Source: Acanthosoma haemorrhoidale
Lineage: Eukaryota; Arthropoda; Insecta; Hemiptera; Acanthosomatidae
NCBI GenBank assembly: GCA_930367205.1
Contig: OV884011.1
Span: 168,961,226-169,025,225, forward strand
Direction: 5' to 3'
DNA length: 64,000 nt
Shown here: positions 51,301 through 63,300 of the stretch, one piece after another
Numbering within the stretch: the first letter of the stretch is position 1
Layout: the number at the start of each line of letters is the position of its first letter
The notes under the pieces: generated by a model
The model's input: only the letters and a program-made list of their open reading frames with translations
What the model was told of the DNA's origin: nothing
Databases searched by the model: none
Made by a program: the position numbers and the translations under genes

Positions 51301-54300
51301 AGGGTAAGAAGAAACGTATTAAACCTAATGCAGGCCTATGAAGACACGCCATGGGCGGTAGTTAAGGAAAGGTTGAAGAAGGCATGCGGGGGTGGCAGAT
51401 GGACACCAGAGGAGGACATCTTTCAGATGTTCCGGGAAAAACGACGATCAAAACAGTTCCGGCTGGGAACTGTTGGCTCGGTACAACCAAATTCCGCAGA
51501 AAATGAGAGAGGTACAACGGAGGTAGAATCTAGCATAGCATTCTTAGCAACCATCCTCAAGGTACAGCTGGCCAGAGAGACGGGGAGAAAGGAAAGTCTA
51601 CCGGGGGACCGGTCCTTTGTCGAATGCGCTCAAGAGATGATGGACGCTAGCGCCCGCGAGGAAGAAGTGCAGTTAGAAGCAGAGGAACCAGGTTGGACGA
51701 GGATGACACATCGTAGGCCGAATGCAGCTGCAGACTTGGAGAAGAGAACCTAAAATATATATATAGCAGCTTGTGCAAAAACAAATACTTCTACATCACA
51801 TGTAATATTAATAGCACTGACCTTCAAAGTGAAAAACAAATTTCAGGAAATAGTTTTAATCTGTCAAACATTTAAACCATTCAATTTGTAACTTTATAAC
51901 TCAACAACATTCAAATATCGTTTTCAATAATTTAATGGTAAAAATTATCCTTAAATATTTTTTTTGGAAATTAGTTTGTGAATAATTATAAATGAAAAAT
52001 CATATTAAGTTAGAAAAGAATTTTTATTAAATAAACCTTTTGGTCAATAACTAACTGTAGTTACTAACCACTGCATCCATATATTTTACCCACAATAAGT
52101 GAAACTTTACTTGTCATAAGTCACACAATAATAAATAATAATAATCAATTTTCCTCATTTTGGAAAAATAATGACATTTCGTATTTCTTCTCTCTATTTT
52201 TTATTTATTATAAAAGCGCTCTTTTACAATTTAACTCAATTTCTTTAATTTTTTTCATGTATAATTAAAGTTTATTTTCTGTAGGCAGAGAAGATAATCT
52301 TAAAGAAAGGCAATCTGATAACATTAACGACACATCCAGGTTGGGATAATAAAGGCACGGCTGAAAAGCTCTTCGTGGATCACAAACAGTTACCCTTCCT
52401 CCTCAAACCCAGAGATAGGGTTTTCTTAGATTGTGGCCGCATAGAACTCAATGTCAGAGGAACAGGTAAGCATACAAGTATATACATACTTGAGTACACA
52501 TTCCCTGTACTTCATCAAAGCTGCATTTGAATGTGGTAAATATTCTCAAAATCCATGTTTTACCACCTTTTTACAGTTTCATTTCACCTTTCTGGCGTAT
52601 TTATAAGAAAGAAAAACATAAAACGTTTTATTTTATATTGCCGTTTCTAATTTTTTATGACCAACTGGCTGGCTTAGTTTCATATAGTACTCAGCCCTTA
52701 AGCTCCCTGGGAAGTTTGGTGTGGATTAGTGAAGTCGTTCTGGAGTCATCACCATTTTTGTAGATTTCAAGAAAAAAAACGTAAGCAGAAAGAAAATTAT
52801 AAGCCGAAAAATCTAATTTTTTGGTTTTTTACCAAACATTGTATTCAAGGGTTTTTTTAGGGTGCTAAAAACAAAAATCAACTATGTTTCTTGATTAAAA
52901 CAAAATGTTCACCTACTTTGCTTCAACTGTTCGTTATTTATTCTTAAATTATTTCATTGTGAAATGGCTAGCTGTCAAATTTTTTTTTGTTGCAAACAGG
53001 CAGAGAATCTTAATAGATTGGTAAGTAAAAATCCCGATTTGTTTTTCATTATTTTAGATGAATTTTCACAAGTCTTGAGTTTTCAAGTCAACAACTAGTA
53101 CTTAATTTTTGAATTAAAAAAAGGCAGTTGGGTAGCGTCAAAAACTCATTCCTGGTGCCCCTTCTTATTCAAATAACTTATTAATTACCTGATCGGTTAT
53201 GATAAAATTTTGAGAATTATTAGTGTTACTTTGCAAATTTATTGTTACTCTATTTATTATTATTTTTAAATTCTAACAACCTTACGCACTTACATAAAAT
53301 ATATTCGTTTATCATAATCACGTTTTTTATGATTAATTACATTTCAGTCGATACTGATATTGTTTGCGAGATCCTCAACGATGGAGACTTAGGTGAGAAC
53401 CGCGACGTTTGCGCTATGAATGTAGCGTTTGAGCTACCGTTTATCACTGAGAAGGATCAAAAAGATATCTCACTGCTCGTTGAAGAAGGGATAGATGCCG
53501 TGTTTGTATCTGCTATTCTCAATAAACATGGAATTCGAGAAATTCGACAAACATTAGGTAACATTCTCAATATTTTATATACTTCTGTTAATTTTAACTC
53601 TACATTTATCTTAGGAAAAAAAATTGTGTGGGCCAACACTCCCTTCTACATCACAGGTTCATCCCTTCACAATGATCTACAAGTAACTGCAGTCCATAAT
53701 CTTGCAACCTTAATATTTACCAAAGTCCATGAAAACATTTCAGCCCATCCAAATCCTATATTCAGCTCCTCCTTGTGCAGTAAAACTCATCCATACAATC
53801 CTCCTCGTTGCCTAAAACAGGAGCGGCCTCAACAATTTATGTATTACCCTAACTTTGGTTAGAGCTTGTTAATGAGGTTTTTTGTTCATTTATCAATAAT
53901 CTACAAGTTAGTTCAGGTAAACCTTGTATTTTATAAACATAATTTTATACCAGGCGAAAGAGGAAGAGGAATATTAGTATTCCCGAAAATTGAGAGCAGG
54001 TTGGCATTCGATAATTTTGATGATATCCTCCATGAAAGTGATGGTATAGTAATTAACCGAGGAAAATTAGGGATTGAGTTGTCCACTGAAAGAGTTCTGC
54101 AAGCTCAAAAGACAATGATAGCCAAAGCTTTTAAGGTAAGTAACTTGGAATATCGATACTAATTTGACAATAACAGTTTTAATCCTCTAAAATAAGAATA
54201 ATAATATATATATTTTTTTGACTTTATTTTTCTAGTGTCAATTATTTTTCATGATTAAATATTCAATAAAAAGTCAGTATAAACTGATTGGATCACATAA

Positions 54301-57300
54301 TATGAAATGTTCAGAATATGTGCTCCTCTCAGGTAACATCAATACCGATCTCCTATCTAAAATATAACGATTTGATAAAGCTTCTGAGAACACAGGCTTA
54401 CAAGAACTAAATTTTTTTGTAGTGCCTAGGATTTTAGAACTGATTTTAGCTATATTTGGGGCGCTCTAAATATGAAATCATTTTTTCTCTATCTGCTCTA
54501 CTTTTTTATATCAGATTTTTTTTCTTCACAGATGTGCAGGTCTAACTCCATTTTGTTTAGTTCTAAATCACGTATTCAAGGATTGGTTCCTGTATTCTTC
54601 ATCTCACAAGAAGACACTCTTGTATTTTGTCACAAAATTAGAGGGTTCCTGGAAAAAATGGGTCTTCCTGACTATTTCCCAGATGATTGGTGCCTATTTA
54701 TTGAGCTTAAAGTGAAGTTTGAAATGTGTCCTTCTACCCAATGGGAAGAAATATGGTTCAATAGCAATTACTCAATCAACAAAAATGAAAGAACAATATA
54801 ACACCATAACTTTAGTCTTGGAGAAGATAATGTATCATGAACATCAATGGGAGGTTTGTGTGGGCTTACAAATGGTAAACTTTCTCCTTGGACAGCAAAG
54901 TTGCAAACCAAATATCCTTGTTTCTTGTCCCTCTGGGATATTAGAGACAAAACATACCACTCGGTCAGAAAAGAGTGGCCTGAGACAAAACATGGACATT
55001 GGGGAAAAGAGTGTCATTAACGACCACTTAGTTGAACGAGAGAAAATCATCTTTCCTCCACTGAATATAAAGCTGGGTCTTATGAAGCAGTTTGTAAAGG
55101 TTTTTGATAAGAACGGATCATGATTTGCATATATAGGGGGATGTAGCGATTCTAACTATCAAGTTAAATCACCCTATACTCTATTGCATATATATTGTAA
55201 ACAAAGTAAAATAACATGAACTAAATTATTATAAATGTATTAACAATAAAAAAAAGGCAAAAGCAAAGTAAACTAGACGGGTCTACATCTGTCAGTCATA
55301 AATCTGAGAGACCCTTACAGTCTCCAGGGGTTATTTATGACCGGCAGGGTACTCCTTAACACATGCAGATACCGCAGGTTCTAAGTGATCCCGTCAGCCG
55401 CCTGACTGATTACTTAGGACCGGCACGGTACTCCTTAACACATGTTAGGATCTCGCAGGCACTAAGCAACCTTTTCAGCCCCTTCAAGGAGGCTGGTTAG
55501 ATATTTAACGGAGGCGCCTAGCCCAGGCCCACCAGTCTTTCGCGACCGTTACTCAGTGATACTTTGCTTCTGTTCGAACTCTGAAAATTTGACTTATTCT
55601 TTATGAATCCTCTGTACCTTTTGAACATAGTGCAGTGTCGGGGCACCTACCTATCGTAAATGGAGTCAGATATGTTATTAACTCGAACAATCCACACTTG
55701 TCACCAGTGCTAGGTGATCAGGCACCACTAGTGACATTCCTCGACAGGGGAAAATGCCTCAGTTGAGTATATCAAGAATATTTTACAGCCCACAAATAAG
55801 ACAAGTCATCAAGGATCCTGCCTTTGTAAATTCGATAAATGAGGCTAAGCGAGAAGCCTGGACTTCATTTGTTGCAGTTGTTGGAAATTTTCTGGGCAAA
55901 CCTAAAGCTGAAAACTTTGTTGAAATGGTAAACAAGATGGTTAACATTTGCAAATCCTTTGGGTGTAACCTGAGTATTAAGATGCACAGCCAATTAGACC
56001 GTTTTCCTGAAAATTTAGGAGACACTAGTGAGGAACAAGGTGAAAGATTTTACCACAATATTAAAACTATGGAGCCCCGCTACCAAGGAAGATGTGATAT
56101 GCACATGTTGGCAAATTACTGCTGGAGTTTAAAAAGAGACTGTTCCAAAATGCTCTCAAGAATGTCATGGAAAAGAAGCTTTCAAAGTGTATGGTGACTA
56201 GTTGGTTTCATCGATGAATTTTTCCTCTATCTTTCGTATGAAATTCTGTGTTTAGTTTTTTTTATATGATTAATGGAGTTAATTTAAAAAAGTTCACTAA
56301 AATCTTAGAATTTTGAGCTCATAGGCAAAAACTAATGCGATATTTGAATTCAGGGCATCAAATTCATATGAAATCAGCTCCAAATACTCTGGCAGCAAAA
56401 CACCTGTCGGCCTGTGCAATATAGGTGTCAGAGGGTACGGCATTTGTTGCCAGTGAAAACTATCGTTTTTTACATACAATCACAAAAAATTGTTTTATCC
56501 TTGGTTTCAAATTAATATTTAAAATTACTTCTATTTTAGATAAAAAATTAATCTATAAAATATTGTTACAAATAATACTTTATTCAGGTCGGTAAACCAA
56601 TTTTTGCTTGTACCGATTACCTCAACTCCATGATCCACCGCAACTGTCCTACCATTGCTGAATCTACAGATGTTGTAAATTCAGTCATTGATGGAGTAGA
56701 TGCGATTATATTACTTGATGAAACCTCAAGAGGTATGTAAAAGACATTTATTAAAAACAGTAATGTATTTTAAGCCAACAGTAAACTATATCTACGATTA
56801 TAACTAGAAACTAGAGTTTTGTGTATAAGGTACGAATGAGCTTGGTGTGTTATGGAGTAAGAAACAATAACTCAATTTGGCGCGTGTTCCCGCTGAGTGA
56901 AACCAAGTTTATTCCTTTTTTTTCAAGGCCCCGGTTTATTTATTCATTGAGATAATATTGTTACGTTTTTTATCTTTATTGTTTATATTTTTTATTAATC
57001 TGAGGTTTTATAGAGGTTCTGTTAATATAAAAAAGACACAGTCATGATCCGTGGGTCGCCCATCGCTAATTTACGCCCGCCAATTTCGAGTTTATACCAA
57101 AGGCAACATCACAACCACACAGCATCTAAACATCACAACAATATATATAAACATTGTACAATGGTTGGGATGGCCTGCTTGAACTGCATCATAGCTGGAT
57201 TTTAAGTAGTTTCTAACCTTACCAAATATTGGAGTACAGTAAAAAATAATAGAATAGAAAGGAACCAAATGATGGGGATCACCTTCGGGTTATAAAATGA

Positions 57301-60300
57301 GAGTTCTTATAAAACTAGCTTAAACCTACAAGCTTCCCTCTTTGACCATCTGATGCTATCGATGGGGGAATGTTGGAGGGGATATTGTCTTAACACGGAA
57401 TTTGTCAAGAAGTTCGGTAAAGAATTTTATGAGTTCATCCACCGTAGAAAGCTCAAAGTCCTCGTGAAGCTCACGATTTCCCCATTGCTGGAATGGAGTA
57501 TGTTATACCACTTTCATTAGTATCCTATTCTGAAATCGCTGGAGCTGCTTAGCTATTAGACCACTTTCATGATAGCAAGATATAGCACAGTTCGGACCAT
57601 GCCTCTCATACATATAATTATTATAAATGGAATGTACGTAATTGGTTAAAGTGAATTTTTTCAATTGTATTTTATTAGTGTATTGTTGTAGGTATTTTGG
57701 AGTTAAGGCCTACCATGGCTTGCTTTATCATCTTTGGTGATAGAGGTATAAATTGTACAGGTGCTCCTATAATTGTTTAGTCAAGGAGTGCTCGGTTTAC
57801 TAGAGTGCGCGCTACACAACAAGTTCTTAAATCACAATTATTCATACTGGATAAGCAAGTTGTAATTTTATAAAGAACTCAAACAAGAGTCAATCAGCTA
57901 TCAGAAATATTTGACTAATAGCTGAAATACCTGGATTGTTAATGAGATATTCAAGTCTACTATGACTATTATGGACTGAATATAAAAATCTATATGAATT
58001 GTGAGGTAAAAAGGATTTCTAAAGATTGTAAAGAGAGGAGTGTTAAGTGGTGTAATTTTGTAGTAGCAAACATCACAGTTTTTTCTTGAGTCTTCATTAA
58101 ATCAAAATTTCTCTTTTAATTTTTCACATTTCTCGAGAATTATGAGATGTAAAGTTTCATATTTCACATTAAAAATCCAGAAATCATTTATAACGTTATA
58201 ATAATTCACATTATTATTCACGTTATAATTTGGTCAGGATAACCTGAACTTACGCCCTTCAGCATAACTGCATACCCTGATAAGGTGTTGCAAGTTTCCA
58301 GTAACCAAATTTCATTCTGCAATCATGGCCTACCTGGTTCTTTGTAATTACTAAGAATCAGGAATTTTAAGATCGAAGAGCAAGATTTGGTTTTTGCCAC
58401 CATGCAACTTTTAAGTTCAAGTCTTAAGTTAACTCTCTAAAACAATAATTTTTGAGATAATCATACAGAATTAAAAACTTATAAAGCTATCTATTCAATG
58501 AAAAATGTTGACGAACTTTGATGAGTACAAGGACCATTAATATTTTAATCTGCATTTTTAAGGCGATGATCCTGCTTTGGTTGTAAAGACACTATCTACT
58601 CTAGCTAAAGAAGCAGAGGCACAGTTATGGCAATGGGAACTAATACGGTCACTGGATATCATAGTATGTACCTGTTAACTTTACAAAATAGTTTGATGAA
58701 GAATTTATGTTAACTTCATAGTTTTAAAACATTGTTCTTCTGGAAAATCAGGGCTCAATATTACTTTAAATGTGATCATTAATAGGAATAATAATTTTGT
58801 GGTAACAAAAAATAATCTTATTTCAAATGATACCATCACAGTTTTAAAATTCAAGCCATAATCTGACCAATTGAAGAATGGGTAATTTTAAACACTGAGC
58901 CAGAACATTAATGAAAGTTTACCTTTAAATAGTTTTTATCAAATATTTTTACAGACAGAAAGTTCTTAAAGAAATATATTTGAAATAATGTACTGAACTG
59001 TGAGTGTATATTTAGTCATGGAATTAGGTATGAGTTAGTTGATAGGAATCAATTATTTAAGCTTCTAATTTATTATTAAAATCTCAGGTTAGGTTCTTGA
59101 CAACCAAACACATAAACATGAGATTAATACATAAAAATAAGATATTTTGAATTCTTCCCAATTTTTAGTCAATTAGTCAATTCAAATTGTCTTGCTTTAG
59201 CCGAAATAGTGTTTTTGTTGATCCTCACATTCTAATGTTGCTTCAATGATTTCCTGTGTATTCTGTACAATTCACATCTCAACAATTTGAAGGATAATGT
59301 TTTTACATATGCGTATGAGTATGAGCAAATATGATGTATGAGGTCCCTCACGATACATATATTTGGATTTTTCCAACAGCTCTCTTTTCCAGCATCTCTA
59401 CATGACTGGCGCCTTTCCTTTTTCCTCACATTTCTTGTGTCACAACGCACTTCCTTCTAACGGCCGACTGACACTGCCCATTTTTTTCCTTATATACTTA
59501 TACATATTAAAAATAACATTACAATATATATGGCGGGAAATGGTTAAGTGGTGACCACTAAATAGCAGGGTGCTAGAAAAAGGGTCATTCATTTAGTTAG
59601 TTCAGTTCACCCATTCATGTGACTTGGAGAGAGTGAATTTTCTGTGAGACGTACACAGGAGACAGACAGGGGTGTTTTTTTCCCACAGCCACATGCTAGA
59701 CCAGAGAGTAGTCACCAGTAATGAAGCAACCAACCCATCCCTTAACAACAAACAATGTTCCACGTTATTATAGATCGCTGTTTGTATTAGGTAACTATTA
59801 GTTAAATTATCTATACATACTTTGAGATTATATTAAATGCAATGTTTTAAAATAAATTATTATTTAAGAACATTTTATGAATGTCCTTTTACTCCTTATG
59901 TAAAATATTAGTAAAGGCGGATTATTGTTATATTATATATACACATATATTCCATCCCTGCTTATATATGGTAACTGAAAGAAAGGTTGGTAAATTCCAA
60001 GTCTTTCTTAAAATAATGTATTTATAGTTTTAATTGAATATATTGTTGTGATATTTTGATGTGGTGATTTTTGAGATAAACTCGAAATTAGCGAGCGTTG
60101 ATAAACAATATACGACTCGTGGATCACGATTCATGAATGTTTAAACACTATTCGTTGCGTTGTATCTACCATTAATATTTACAATATTATTAACATAAAT
60201 ATTTTAATTTATTAAACTCAAAACAAGAAAAGTGATAATATCCGAAACAAGTGGCATTGAACAACCAGTTGAAAGATCAATAAGGCAGGGGAAAGGTACG

Positions 60301-63300
60301 AGGTACGCATCGAGGAACAAAGATTCCAGGCACTTGCATCCGACCCGGCCACGAGACAAGATCACGCACTCTTTTACTGACGGCCCGACTGAGAAGACCA
60401 TGATCACCACGAGGTAGCAACCCACGCTAAGCCACAGAGACGCTACAAGGGCGGGAAGAAGACACCACAAGGACGCTACGCACATTACAAATGAAGAATG
60501 CACCAAAGGACGCAACGCAAAGAAACACTGGCCAGTCTCGCGTTTAGTAATAAGGTACAATTTTAAATTTAATTTTTAAAAAGTTATTTTATTACGTAAG
60601 TATTTATTTGTATATTAATTTTAATGAACATATGTGTAATACACATTTATTCCTTTTGCCAGAATTATCCTTTTTTAAATTAACAGAACCTTAAAGATAA
60701 AGTAAAAGTTAAATATAAAGTAAACATAAGTTATAAATTATATTATAAAAAATATATAAAATTTTAATAATATATATATTTTTTTAATTTGAATAATGAT
60801 GTAACAGGCTTTCTCATTAGTTAACTACCTAAATTCAATTTACAACAACAGCAACTTTATTATGATAAAATTACAATCTGCCTCATTGGGCAATAAGTAA
60901 TTGTGATAAATGTTTTCATTCATACCACATTTACAATTTTCATTCTCTCACTCATTTATACAGTATTTACAAACAGCCCAGAGACCTCCAAAACCCACAT
61001 GGTTGTCACCTCCCTCGCATGCTAAAGAGCAAGCGGAGTCTTGGGAAGTCCCCCATACTCCTCAGTCAGCCGCGTTACCAGATACGAGCCAATGGAGGCT
61101 GACCAGGAGGGCGAGAGGCACGCTCAGGACATGATTGGAGAAGCTAGACCATTGTCAGGACTCCCACTGTTACGCAATTATAGCAGGTCACGAGGTCACT
61201 GCCGTTTTAGTCTCCGAGGAGGATTATAGGGATGAGTGGTGCAGTGCAATGACTGTACTAGGAGATTAGGGTGGTTTGATAGGTTATTATGGAATTTCAT
61301 GAACTTTGAAGGGATGAGTTCGAGAATGTAAGGTATATTAAGATCGTTATGAAGGGTTTTATTGCTGCGTAATAAGGGACATTTACTATTGTTCTCAGGA
61401 CTTTTGATTGTAAGGATTGGATACGCTTGATCTTCGACTTTTGTTGCTGTCCCCCAAAGCTCTATTCCGTATGTCCAGATTGGCTTAAGTATAACTTTGT
61501 AAATTAGTAATTTATTTTCTATTGAGAGATGGGATGTCCTTTGAAGTAGTCTGTACAGTTGTCCAAGGCGTCGGTTAAGTTCTTGTCTTTTTAGCCTAAA
61601 ATGTGGGTTCCAGGTCAGCCGTTTGTCGAGATGGAAGCCTAAGTACCGTACTAACTGGGATACAGGGAGAGGAATGAAATTAAAAGAAACTAGTGGACAA
61701 GACTTGCGGCAGAGGGTGAAGTTGATGTGGGAACATTTTGCTTCATTAACTTTGATTCGCCATTGGCTGCACCAATACTCAATCTCATCAAGGTGTTTTT
61801 GAAGGTTTTGGGATGCTATATTGGGGTCTGAATGGGATGACAGGAATGCAGTGTCATCTGCAAATGTTGCCAAGAAGGTATTGGGGGAAGAGGAGACATG
61901 AGCGGTGTATAAATTATGGATGATGGGACCCAGGACTCAGCCCTGTGGAACTCCTGCTTTTATGGGATAATAGTTCGAATATTCTTAACTACAGCAGACT
62001 TGGAAGAAGCGGTTTGAAAGGTAGGACTGAAGGATTAGGAATAGGGTCTGTGGTAAATATCTTCTATCTAAGACGGAAATCAAACTGGTGTGTAGGAAAA
62101 AGGTTTTTGGATTCAACAATTGGAAGTAGACGTTTTAATAGGAGTTTTTCAAATATTTTTGAGAGGATAGGGAGTAGGCTGATTGGACGGTAAGATGGCG
62201 TCATTGAGTGGTTTACCTTACCGAGTTTGGCAAATACGAGTAGGACAATAATGGAATGTTTCCAGAGGTGAGGAAAGTGCTTAGTCTGGATAATGCAATT
62301 ATAAATGTAGGTTAGGAAGATTATGGCAATAGGAGGGACTTGTTGTGGAGTAGTGCTGTCAGTTCGTTAGTGTCGGTGCGAATACCATTCGCATTCCAAA
62401 GGAGAATGGATAAAATGTCGGAAGGATCCACTTATGGATTTTGTTTAACGGGGATAAGGTAGGAGACAAGATTTGTAGTAAGGGAAATGAGAGGGGTAAT
62501 TAGGCTTCCGAACTCTGTAAGGAATGAGGTTAATAGGCTAGTGAGATCCGAAGAAGTTGAAGGTGGAGGAATATATGAAATGTGTGGTTGAGGATGGGAT
62601 TAAGTTTGCTGGTTGCCGTGATAAACGGAATGCTGGGGGTGATGAACTTGTGGACAGGGAGTGGGCGGTGCCTGTTGCTGCTCTCTGTTCCGAACTGCAT
62701 CGGCAAAAGTGACAGAAGGCCTCATATTTCTGGCTGGGACGCTTCTTGAGCTACCTTTGGCTGGGTTCTTTTCTTCTGGCCGACGACGTTGTTTGCTCCT
62801 GGACTTGAGGATTTTGTAAGTGTCGTAGCCCTTAAGGCGATTTCAGGGGCTTCTTGCACAATTCACTTTTGTGCTGCCCACTGCACTTTACACACCTGGG
62901 AGGGTGGTGGCAGTTTCGATTTTTTGTGCCCATATGCCTGACAGTTATGGCACTGGACGATGTCACGTTTGGGATATGGTTTTTTATCTGTATTCTAGTG
63001 TAATACAGGTGTGTTAGATCATAAATCTTCTCCACTCCAGGTGTTCGCTCGAGATCTACAAAGAACAATGGTAACACCGTTTTGATTGATTCATCTTGTT
63101 CCCTATCCTCGCGCAACACGTTCGTTATTTGGCAAACTTTGAATCCGAGCCCTGAGAGTTCATCTTCAATTTCATCAGCTGGTGTGGTCGGATGCAGGTT
63201 TCTGATCACTACTCTTAGCGAGCGTCCTTGTTTTAGTTGATATGTATGGAAGTCGGCATTGATTTCTTCCAAATATTTGATAATGGCTTAATAGCCAGAG

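Noticed and set aside
53000..53020. 21-base pseudo-exon (ACAG|GCAGAGAATCTTAATAGATT G|GTAAGT) resembling the start of PK-like exon c
   Set aside because: It has good splice signals, but inserting it after exon c in phase 1 gives GGC AGA GAA TCT TAA, an immediate stop. Exon c joins exon d perfectly without it.
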